NCBI GenBank assembly: GCA_003508835.1
Contig: PUFA01000084.1
Location: forward strand, 3,286,001 to 3,350,000
Source: Eonycteris spelaea
Taxonomy: Eukaryota; Chordata; Mammalia; Chiroptera; Pteropodidae
DNA length: 64,000 nucleotides
Reading direction: 5' to 3'
In this document: piece after piece, positions 11,513 through 20,893 of the stretch
Position numbering within the stretch: the first letter of the stretch is position 1
Layout: the number at the start of each line of letters is the position of its first letter
Made by a program: the position numbers and the translations under genes
Notes under the pieces: generated by a model
Told to the model about the DNA's origin: nothing
Database searches by the model: none
The model's input: only the letters and a program-made list of their open reading frames with translations

Positions 11513-12203
11513 GATTTTTTAAAATTATTTTTTCAATTATAACTGACATATAATATTGTAGTAGTTTCATATGTAGAACATAGTGATTAGACATTCAAAT
11601 ACCTTACAAAGTGATCACCCTGTAAGTCTAGTACCCACCTGGTACCATACATAGTTATTACATATTATTGGCTATATTCCCAATGCTGTACTTTATGTCT
11701 TCGTGACTGTTTTATAACTGCCAATTTGTACTTCTTAATCCCTTCACCTTTGTCACTCTTCCCCTCAATCCTTCTCCTATCTAGCAACCATCAGTGTTTT
11801 CTGTATCTGTGAGTTTGTTTCTGTTTTTTTTGTTGTTGTTGTTGTTTATTTATTCTGTTTTTTAGATTCCACATGGTACTTTTCTTTTTCTGTCTGAATT
11901 ATTTCACTTAGCATAATACTCTCTAGGTCCATCCATGTTGTCAGAAATGGCAAGATTCCATTCTTTTTATGACTAATATTTTATTGTATATATGTACCAC
12001 ATCTTCTTTATAAATTTTTCTATTGATGGACACTTAGGTTGCTTCCATAGCTTGGCTAATGTAAATAATGCTGCAATGAACATAGGGGTACATATATATT
12101 TTTGAATTAATGTTTTGCATTTATTTGGCTAAATACCCAGAAGTGGAATTGTTGGGTCATATGGTAGTTCTCTTTTTAGTTTTTTAAGGAACCACCCTAT
12201 TGT
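11513..12203 (-). mobile_element. L1 3' end, antisense
   Basis: The reverse of an L1 3'UTR ('aattataactgacatataat', 'gtgatcaccctgtaagtcta', 'tctagcaaccatcagtgttt') is followed by the reverse of the ORF2 C-terminus ('ctctaggtccatccatgttg', 'gctgcaatgaacataggggt', 'gaattgttgggtcatatggt'). It continues past 'gggtcatatggtagttctct'. It therefore has the ordinary full-length sequence at the site where copies A and B carry their deletion, and it is 5' truncated soon after. Confidence 0.92.
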
Positions 12204-12868
12204 GGCTGAATCCTTATCCAGGTAAACCATTTTGTGATCTTATAATCTGAGATGTAAATCCAGTCGTAGAGCAAAGAGAGTTCAGCACATTTCTCTGGGA
12301 GATCAGAGATCAGAAATGTAGGACAGAATGGTAGGCCTAGAGATGAATGGTCAGAGGAGAAATAAATAGACCTTGAATGTCTAGGTAGAAGGGGGCCATA
12401 AAACAGGCAGTGATTTTGGACCAAGAGCAAGAAAACTGAGTTCAAACTGACTCCATTCCAGCCATGTCTTCTCGAGTTCTCTTTATTAACCCTTCCCAGG
12501 ACTAAGATTCCTGTCAGAGAGAGGACGAGACTGAGACATCAGAAGGCAAATAGGGTATGCCTTCAGGGTGGGAGAAGAGGAATAAAATTCTTGTTGATTC
12601 CACTTGAGCTGACCTAAAGGGGGAGGGATTACCACTGAATGTCCAGTTGTCTGAGAAAACTTTCTAACACTGTAATTTGGACTACCAGAAAGTTCACAAT
12701 TTGTACAATCTATGACCTGACTTTTTTCAAAAGGACTCTTTTGTAGGATATTGCACATTACTGGTCAAATTACAAATATAGAGTTCTTATAGGCTTGCTT
12801 AAAGCATATATAACTTGGATGATCTATAATGGAAATTAATTAAGCCAACAATATGATTGAGGAGCTCA
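12204..12868. other. Unassigned DNA
   Basis: Less AT-biased than its surroundings, with short minus-strand frames of 82 and 90 codons that show no recognisable protein. No repeat family recognised. Confidence 0.4.
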
Positions 12869-12869
12869 T

Positions 12870-13085
12870 TCCCTTATTTGTTTATTTACCAAATATTAAT
12901 TGAGCACCTGTTATTTTCCAGGCCCCTGTATTAGCCTTAAGGCCAGAAAGATGAATAATACTGAGCTTCTGTCTTCAAAGATTTCATGGTCTGGTAGGAG
13001 AGATAGACGTATAAATAGATAAATTGCAATGCAGTGTGATAAGTGCTTTAATAGAGATAAGAAATGATTAATATAAATGAAAACC
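12870..13085 (-). repeat. L2-like LINE 3' end, antisense
   Basis: 'tttgtttatttaccaaatat' and 'taattgagcacctgttattt' are followed by 'caggcccctgtattagcctt', 'aagatgaataatactgagct' and 'cagtgtgataagtgctttaa'. This is the usual order at the reversed tail of L2. Confidence 0.65.
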
Positions 13086-13446
13086 AAATTAAGCACATTA
13101 AGTTCTTCTCAAAAGAAGGAAAATTTGTTCATGTAAAATAGTATTATTAAACTATATTATTCTTCAATTCTCTAAATGATATTTGAAGATAATGTCTTGC
13201 TCTTTTTTCTTCTAGCCCCATTAGTTTTCATTTTTACTCTACCAGGCTGAGTGTATGCACTCAGGCACATGCAGAGATGGGCTCTGTTCTGCTGTTTTGC
13301 CTCTATATTCTGTAAAAGTGTCAACAATTTTATAATTAATATAAGAATCATAATTAAGAGACACAGATCTTGAGACATCAAAGTATTATCTTTTTAACCC
13401 CTCATTAACCCTAGTCCTTTAGGGGACAATTAGAAGATATTAATGG

Positions 13447-13650
13447 TGAAAAGAAGAAGAAGAAGAAGAAGAAGAAGAAGAAGAAGAAGAAGAAGAAGAA
13501 GAAGAAGAAGAAGAAGAAGAGAGGAGGAGGAGGAGGAGGAGGAGGAGGAGAGGAGGAGGAGGAGGAGAGGAGGAGGAGAGGAGGAGGAGGAGGAGGAGGA
13601 GGAGGAGGAGGAGGAGGAGAGGAGGAGAGAGAGGAGGAGGAGGAGGAAAT
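13447..13650. repeat. (GAA)n-(GAG)n purine microsatellite, about 200 bp
   Basis: Some 24 GAA units (about 13447-13520) run into a longer GAG/GGA block with single-base slips to about 13648. The whole stretch is purine on this strand. The 69-codon arginine/glutamate frame over it is an artefact of the repeat. Its 5' neighbour is unassigned and its 3' neighbour is an antisense MIR. Confidence 0.98.
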
Positions 13651-13689
13651 AGAAATGTAGAAAGGATGAAAAAGGAATGATAGTAATAA

Positions 13690-13945
13690 TGATAGATAAT
13701 ATTTACAGAGTTTTTATTATGTGCTAGATATTTCTCTAAGTCCTTTACATGTTTTAATTCCTTAAGTCATAATGACAATCCCATGAGGTAGATCTATTAT
13801 TATTTCCATTTTAGCAATCAGGAAGCTGGGGTATAGAGAGGTTAATTAACTTGGCTGAGGTCACACAACCAAGAAATTCAGAGCTGCAAGTTGAACCTGC
13901 CATACTCTAGAAATCATGATTTAACAATAACACTAGGCCATGTTG
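13690..13945 (-). repeat. MIR SINE, antisense
   Basis: The order is very clear: 'ctaagtcctttacatgtttt', 'caatcccatgaggtagatct', 'gtatagagaggttaattaac', 'gaggtcacacaaccaagaaa' and 'gagctgcaagttgaacctgc'. This is one of the best preserved MIRs in the window. Confidence 0.88.
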
Positions 13946-14334
13946 AAAAATGTTACTTCTTGCATTTTTTCTTAGAAAATCCTGAAGTGATATTCATACT
14001 AAATATATAGAGAGTGGAAACAGCTAGCAGGAGAAGGAGACGAAAAAAAGCACTATGTAACATTTTACTTTGTAGTTTTTCTGTGTTGCTTTATCTCCCA
14101 GGTGGCATAAATCATGACAGTAGAAAGGATGGAATTTTCAAGAACAGTGTCTACTTGATATCTATGCTTCAGATTTTTTGTTGGAAATTTTATCTGCCTC
14201 CCACAAGCAAAGCAGAAGGAAAACAGCTTTCTACTTCTATATTTTGCAAGAACAATATAGTTAATTGAGAATAGGGTTACCTTAAAAAAGATTAATGCTT
14301 AGAGTATTTAATTTGATCAAGTCCCTTTCCTCCA

Positions 14335-14500
14335 TAATCAGAAATATTAATTAAATGAATTCATTTTTCTCATCTTATTTGTGAGGGAAACTGAAGCACC
14401 AGGTGGTTAAGTGACTGACCTATCAAATGGAGATGGTTGTCAATATCAGGTGGGAAGGAAGTGCAAAAGATGGGTCCTAACTAATACTTATTGCTCCAGT
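14335..14500 (-). repeat. MIR relic, antisense
   Basis: 'gtgagggaaactgaagcacc' followed by 'aggtggttaagtgactgacc' matches the inverted MIR core. The ends are decayed. Confidence 0.65.
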
Positions 14501-14577
14501 TCAAGTGAATATTTTTCCTTCTAACTGATAGTCGAGGAGTTTAGAAAATGGATACATATGTACCCATCTGAGATCCT

Positions 14578-14810
14578 ATCCTATGCACCAGTTTTTTTCT
14601 GGTAAAAATATGCCGCTCAGTTGTGCCCTGGTTCTTCTGCACTTGGCCGCGAATCCAGACATGAAAATAGTTGTGACCTGGCTCCCAGATACTGATGTTC
14701 CCTTGATTGTTAGTTTCTAGTGGTGACCTGAGGTCAATAATGCCATGCTGCCCTGTGACCTGAGCCTGATAAATCTTGTTGTGTTTTAAAATTGAAAAAA
14801 AAAAAAAAAA
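14578..14810 (+). other. Poly(A)-tailed insert of unknown origin (possible retrocopy)
   Basis: Some 215 bases of less AT-biased sequence end in 'ttttaaaattg' and sixteen uninterrupted A (14795-14810). The base after the tail begins 'gtctgagagatcat', and 'atctgagatcctat' lies just upstream of 14578. These could be a decayed target duplication with a 2-bp gap, but no TTAAAA-like cleavage site is seen. It matches no SINE or L1 end I know. It contains three GTGACCTG copies (14673, 14723, 14755) and a 36-codon ATG frame (14610-14720) with no recognised product. A processed copy of a short transcript is the best guess. Confidence 0.4.
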
Positions 14811-15059
14811 GTCTGAGAGATCATCTAAACACCTCTTTCCGCAATTTTATCAATAAAAATATGGAGGTCAAAAAAGTTACCCATTCAAGTAGATCTCTTT
14901 TCCTTGATCCCTTCAAGTGCTGGCAGTATTTAAAGGAAAATTACAGGATTATCAGGAAGCCACTGAGCTCTCCTTTTCCCTTGCATATTCTTTTCTCTAA
15001 TACCAAATGTCCTGAGGATGTTTCCTACTGACAGGATCCTGTTAAAAAACAAACTCTCC

Positions 15060-15265
15060 CAGCTAATGATGTGATTTCCATATGGAAGAGCACTGGACTT
15101 AAAATTAAACACCAGAGTTCAAAACTTGCCTGTGACATGATGTAGCTTTGTGACCTTGGACATTTCATTTAATCTCTGTGATTTTTAGTGTCATCTTTGT
15201 AGAGAGGAAATGGCGTCTGTTACACACATACAAGGCTTTTGTAAACATATACCGAGATGATGAGC
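15060..15265 (+). repeat. MIR SINE, sense
   Basis: 'gaagagcactggacttaaaa', 'caccagagttcaaaacttgc', 'gctttgtgaccttggacatt' and 'taatctctgtgatttttagt' follow MIR order. Confidence 0.8.
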
Positions 15266-15284
15266 ACAAAGACTATACTTTTCT

Positions 15285-15729
15285 GAGCTCCAAATCGTTC
15301 ATGTAATTCTCATTGCCCTTATGATGAAGTTCCAAGTTCTTAATATGGCCTCTATGCCCTTGCATGATGTCTCTCGCCTGCCTTGCCATGTCCTCTTGGT
15401 TCCATGTGTTCTACAATTCTTTCAGTTATTCTAGAAGTCCAAAAGTCTCTCTTGTCATGGTATCTGCTGTTTCCTCTGCCTGAAATTCTCTCCCTAACCC
15501 AGCTAACTCAGCTATTAGGTCTCAGCAAATATGGCTATCTCTTTGAGGATCCCAGGCTTAATGGAATTATCTGTTCCATTTCCAAGGTTCCACACTACTT
15601 TTTATGGTATTCGTCATTCTCATGAGCATTTTTTAAATACCTCTCTTCATATCTAAATTGTACATGTCATGAAATTAGACTCCTTGTGCATCTTGAAAAC
15701 TTTTTTTAACCCCAGCACCTACTGGAGTA
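15285..15729 (+). repeat. L2 LINE 3' end, sense, interrupted
   Basis: L2 ORF2 C-terminal and 3'UTR phrases are in order: 'gttccaagttcttaatatgg', 'cctttgcatgatg'-like text, 'ctctgcctgaaattctctcc', 'ttgtacatgtcatgaaatta' and 'ccccagcacctactggagta'. The element stops at the TA where the Tigger begins, just before the expected end of L2. Confidence 0.8.
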
Positions 15730-16394
15730 CAGTAGTCTCCCTTTATCTGCAGTTCTACTTTCCCTGGGTTCAATTACCTGTGGTAAACAATGTTCTAAAA
15801 TATTAAATGGGAAAAAATACAGAATTAAACAATTCATAAGTTCTAAATTGCACATCCTGAATGTTTTGATGAGATCTTGCGCTGTCCTGCTCCATCCCAC
15901 CTAGGACATGAATTATCCCTTTGTCTAGCTTATCCATGCCATGTGCACTCCCTGCCCGTCATTCACTTCATAGCCCTCTTGGTTATCAGGTAGACTGTTG
16001 TGGTATCACAGTGCTTGTGTTCAAGTCGCTCATGTAGTAGTCTAACACTATGTCACAATGCCTACCTACATCATTCACCTCACTTCATCTCATCATGTAG
16101 GCATTGTGTCTGCTCACATTGTTATGAGAAAAGGGTGAGTACAGTATAATAAGATATTTTGAGAGAGAAAGACACAGCCACATAACTTATATTATAGTAC
16201 ATTGTTATCATTGTTCTATATTATTATTATTGTTAATCTCTTACTGTGCCTAATTTATAAATTACACTGTATTATAAGTATGTGTAGAAAGGAAAAACAT
16301 AGTATATATAGAATTCAGTACTGTCTGCAGTTTCAGACATCCATTGGGAGTCTTGGAAAGACTCCAATATCCCACGCAGATAAGATTCTCTCAT
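15730..16394 (+). mobile_element. Tigger-family (Tigger3-like) DNA transposon, internally deleted
   Basis: It begins 'cagtagtctccctttatctg' directly after a TA. Next come the Tigger phrases 'aaatattaaatgggaaaaaa', 'caattcataagttctaaatt', 'gagatcttgcgctgtcctgc' and 'gtatcacagtgcttgtgttc'. It ends with 'tcagacatccattgggagtc' and a decayed terminal inverted repeat around 'cccacgcagataagattctc', followed by TA at 16395-16396. About 665 bp long, it lacks nearly all the transposase coding region, so it is a non-autonomous or deleted copy. Confidence 0.85.
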
Positions 16395-16396
16395 TA

Positions 16397-16565
16397 AATC
16401 CTAATAACAACCTTGTATATATGTAATACATATGTGTTGTACTTGACAGCAAGTACCGGATATCTGTTGGCCTTATTATTATTTGTGTATATACATACAA
16501 ATATGTATGCATATATACACACATATAACATACAAATGTAGTGTGTACATAAATATGAAAAGATA
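16397..16565. repeat. AT/CA low-complexity tract
   Basis: Irregular 'tatatatgtaatacatatgt' and 'catatatacacacatataac' stretches with no single repeat unit. No gene. The 133-codon minus frame at 16333-16734 lies over this and the Tigger end. Confidence 0.65.
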
Positions 16566-17755
16566 CTAGACAAATATTAGGTGTACTGTCCTGATTAAGT
16601 ATGGAGAATATGGGTATACCTATAGAGTAAGGCTGAATCAGTAGGACTGGTCTACCTAGGTTAAATAATTGCTCAATCTCTCTGGTAGCTTTTGGTAACC
16701 ACTCACCTGGCTGTAACAACCATAAAACATACAAGGCATTATTGCATTAACCTTTCCACTACAAGCAGATAAATTATGGCTTAGACTTCTCAGACGTTCT
16801 GTTAGGTCTATGTACTAATGATTGGACTCATTTTACTTCAACATAGAAAACCTCATCCAGCTGCAATCACAAGGTTCATCCCAGCTCTTAACTCCTTTAA
16901 ACTGGCAGCTTCAGAATAAAAGTAATGTGTGTCAATATAATCTCCAATCATAGTTGCAAGTCATTTTTCCAGCAACTTTGTCTTTTCTTCAGTTCATTTT
17001 AAGCCTGGCATAAATATGGCAATGTTGCTAGCAGTCTGCACTGTGGTTATATCTTTGTACATAATATCATTCAGTAAGATTAATTTTAAATACGTGGCTA
17101 AAAAATAATCATCCCTTTCTTTTTCTACCTCTACTTAATTATCTGCACAGCTTTTATGTACTTTAGAGTTAGATTTCATCTGCAGGAATTAAAAAAAGAA
17201 AAAACCTAGCAGTAAATAGTACATATTTATGTAAATATTTCACTTACCCAGAAATATTTACTCGAGCTTCATATGATTCTGGTTTGCTTAGGTTTTACAC
17301 AAATTTAGCAGATGGTGCTTTTGAGTCCATTTTCCAGTCACACACATGAATTTCAGTTAAACAAATAAAGTATAGTTTATTTTAACAGACTGGATCCTTT
17401 GCATCCAAAGTAGTTCAGGTGGACTAATTTAGTTTACATGAAAATAGGTTAATCTATCCACATTAAGTGATAGCTGTATGCTGACTTGCCACAGCATTCC
17501 CAACTTCCTCGCAATTTCACCTGGAGTGTAGATTGATCCTGAACTTACCTGTTGCTACTCTAGTCAACTGTTATGTTACCTAGGCAACCTGGGGTGCTCT
17601 GCTTTCAAAGAAAGCTTTCAAAGAAAAATGAGACAGTTAAAAATAAGTATGGAGACTCTTCATCTGAATAGCCACGTCTTTGAGAGCTTCTCCTGAAAAG
17701 CAGCCTGTTGTTAGCTGATGTGACTGGATTACTGAGTACCGAATTCATGTTTCTA
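16566..17755. other. Unassigned DNA with an X-box palindrome
   Basis: No repeat or gene recognised. At 17575-17588 the sequence GTTACCTAGGCAAC is a perfect 14-bp palindrome that fits the RFX X-box consensus. The region around it (about 17260-17640) is single-copy-like and less AT-biased. Confidence 0.45.
17575..17588. promoter_or_regulatory. Candidate RFX X-box
   Basis: GTTACC-TA-GGCAAC has both half-sites in perfect inverted symmetry, as RFX-family factors bind. No promoter or transcript is visible nearby, so any role would be as a distal element. A 14-bp match can occur by chance. Confidence 0.3.
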
Positions 17756-17756
17756 G

Positions 17757-17829
17757 AGGGTGTGTGTGTGTGTTGTGTGTGTGTGTGTGTGTGCGTGTGT
17801 GCATGTGCGTGCGTGCGTTTGTGTGTTTG
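17757..17829. repeat. (TG)n microsatellite
   Basis: TG units with TT, GC and CA interruptions. The histidine/threonine frame on the other strand is an artefact of it. Confidence 0.95.
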
Positions 17830-18598
17830 CACTCAGATTTTTAAAAGTAATCAGGTACTATGATTTATATGTCTTTCTATAGTTTTAGGTCTTCCTTGAT
17901 TGAAACTCAAGATTTTTTTTTAACTTAGTGAAAGCAAAATATAGTTAACGTAAAATACATTCTCCTTCAATTCCAGGATTTTTTCTTAACTGTAAAATTT
18001 TAAAGATAAACTCAATTGTTTTTTAGAAGGAACATTTTCTCTCCCTAATGAGGGTTGTGTTCACATAAGATAAAACCAAAGAGGAAGATGTTAGGGAAAA
18101 GAGAAGTAAGATTTTAAACAAAGGAAACCTTTACGATTTGTTTTGCTTTGTCGTTTAGAGATTTTAAGAAAGACCTGTTTAATAGGAAACATTTGTATGG
18201 ATGAGCTTTTATGACAAAACAACTGCATTCTTCTTTTGTGGCACTAAGAGGGTGAGAAGGGGCATTCAGCTATGTGAGCTGTTCTCTCTGTTGGAGGGTG
18301 GAAAACACATAATCACGCTGCACCTAGGTATTTTCTATGGAGAATTAGAGTCGGAATGGGTCAAAATGTATGTCAGTTGTTTTTGTTTAAGTGTGAGACA
18401 AAATAAATTTATTGGTATTTTTTGAGACTTTCAGCTTTGACCACCAGGCCTTTTCCATGTAAGCGTTCCTCCTCACAGTTCTTTCCATGGTTCTTTTTAA
18501 CGCTACCAGCTGGAGACTTCCTTTCTTAGTGATGCCATTTCCACCAGGCACTCCTTCCATCCCAGGAAGAGACAGGCACTTCCTTTTCTGGCTACCCA
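17830..18598. other. Unassigned DNA
   Basis: No recognisable gene or repeat. Overlapping short frames on both strands between 18200 and 18600 show no known protein. Confidence 0.4.
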
Positions 18599-18599
18599 C

Positions 18600-18790
18600 A
18601 GCATCTTTTCTCTCTTCTGTTTTATCACTTTGTCACTTGTGGTGGTATCTGTTTTTATGTTCATCTCTATCTCTAGACTTTGAGCATCTCGGGAGCTGTG
18701 CCTGGCTTTTTAAATATTTGTATATAGGTGCTTATAACCCTGACTTTCAAATTCAGGGTTTCAATACGTCTGATAATAAATGAAAAAAAA
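18600..18790 (+). repeat. L2 LINE 3' end relic, sense
   Basis: 'ttatcactttgtcacttgtg', 'tatctctagactttgagcat' and 'ctcgggagctgtgcctggct' follow the L2 3'UTR ('...agactgtgagctcctcgagggcagg...'). An AT-rich tail ends in 'aataaatgaaaaaaaaatca'. Confidence 0.55.
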
Positions 18791-20840
18791 ATCAATGATT
18801 TCCTACTTGAGGATAACATTGAATTCTAATTCCGTCATCCATTCCAGTGTGCTGTTACCTACAAATACCATAAGATTCTTTTTCTGTTTATAATCGAGCT
18901 ATTGACAGACATCAACACAGATGATAGAGACAGACATGAATGTTCTATGGCACATCTTGGGAAATATATCTTCAGTCTACATTTCACTATTGATTAACAT
19001 AACATTTTGGGAGGAGAGGGACGTTAAACATTTCAATTAATTTGACATCTGTGAGTCAATCAACTGTGGTGAACTAGTACTCCAACTATAATCTGTTTAC
19101 ATTTTCCATATGCTTTTTCATATGCTTGGCTGAAGTAAAGACCAAAAGGATCAAAAAACTTCTGGTTTGCTGCTTTATGAAAAACAAATAAGTTTAATTC
19201 CAACATAACTAATAATAGACTTCTTCATAAGTGCTCGTAACTAATATATTTCCAGTTCATTCTAGAATTTTGCTAGAAATCAACATTACATTCATTGATC
19301 CATCATTTTTCCCATTTCTTAAAACTGAGATTTTCATCTCACTTTAATCTCTATAATTTGATGCCTTTCCCACCCCCACCCCTCACACCCCCACCTTCTT
19401 GCAATAAAATCTTTCTGGGCATGAAAATTAAAAGACATTTAAATTGCCCAGGTAATAATTTACCACCACCTCATCTGCCAGAACTTTAATTTGTTTTTAC
19501 AATGTTTATTCTACTTTCCACTGGGAAGATTTAGTTTCTTGCTAGAGAAGATGGATGAAACACAGGAGTTGAACATCCTGGCTTTTCTTTTCCATTTGTT
19601 GCTAGGTCACTATCTTCCCTAAGCCTCAAGCTTTCTGAATAAACCTCATGAATATAGGCACTTCTTTTTGATTTTAGGCCACTGTTTGAACCTAAAGCTC
19701 ATTTTGGCCTTAAGCCTCCTTGACACTATGTTTACATGTTCACAGAACATATACTATCTATCTTTATATGTCTCTCTTTTCATCTTTTATTATATGACTT
19801 AAAAAATATGAACAAGAGATACTTGTGTGATTGTATTTACCTAACCATACCCTTCTTTTCTGAAAATAGTGATTCAAACAGTTTCTCATCTTCTTTAGCT
19901 GTAATTATTTTAGACAATTCTGACTTTGGAGGAAAGGGGCATTATATGTTAAACCTCTATACAAAATTAGTCCCTTGGGAAACAACTTTTGCATAAATCC
20001 AGCTTTATTTACCTCTGCTAGAGACATGGCTACAGATACTTAGGACCCTGCCTTGTTAGGTTTCTTAATTTTTAAAGAATGTCAATCTTGCTCCCACTGT
20101 CATACTTGTTATATCCTATGCAGCCCCCATACATATGTAAGAAAAGGAATAAGCTTCACTCCGGGTACTTTCTATGGAGTGTAAATAAAACTCACTACCC
20201 CTGACTAGTTTTGAAAGCTCAACAGAAGGAATCAATTATTTCACAATGGATCAAACTTCAAATTATTTTTTTCATTGAATTTCATTTGGATAAACTATCA
20301 TGTCTTACATGGGACATCACAAGATAAGAATCATCCCTGTGAAATCCATGGCTTTGTTTACTTATAGGATGTTGTTGACTGTTGTCATATTTCTGTGTCC
20401 CTACTATAAACTGCTTCTGTATTATATATCTGGAAGAGTTATAATTTTCTTGTCAATCTTTTGACTGATATTACTTTCCTCTTCGAGAAAGTTAAGACAT
20501 GAATTTGTGGCTCTCATTATAAAGTATGCAATATAGGAATCCATGCCGTGTATTTTATTAACTCATTGAGCATTAGGATCAAACACAATCAGGGCACTTT
20601 TCATACTTTTTCTTCCTTTTCTAGTCTTGTTGAAAATTTATCAGGTGTTCAACTTTTAATACAATATTTTCAGCAGAATTGCTAATAATTAAAATTTTTA
20701 TTATTACTATATTTTATCTCTGCATTAGTTCTATAATCTGCATTAGGAAACTATCGACCATGTCACTTCTGTTTGTTTTTCTTTCATTTTTTTATCCTCA
20801 ACTTATTATGTAATGTGGATTATTTAAAAAACTAGAAAAG
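18791..20840. other. Unassigned DNA
   Basis: Nothing firm. A faint sense-strand MIR likeness lies at about 19560-19640 ('gttgctaggtcactatcttc' then 'cctaagcctcaagctttctg'). A CCCCACC-rich patch lies at 19370-19395. No gene. Confidence 0.4.
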
Positions 20841-20844
20841 AGGC

Positions 20845-20893
20845 AAGACTATCTATTTATCTACCTGTGTATCTACCTATCTACCTATCTATT
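20845..20893. repeat. (CTAT)n imperfect tetranucleotide repeat
   Basis: 'ctatctatttatctacctgt' continues as CTAC/CTAT units to 'atctatttaaaa'. Confidence 0.8.

Noticed and set aside
13443..13652. Arg/Glu-rich protein frame
   Set aside because: Direct translation of the GAA/GAG microsatellite.
16333..16734. 133-codon minus-strand frame
   Set aside because: Covers the Tigger end and AT/CA low-complexity text. The translation is low-complexity and unrelated to the transposase.
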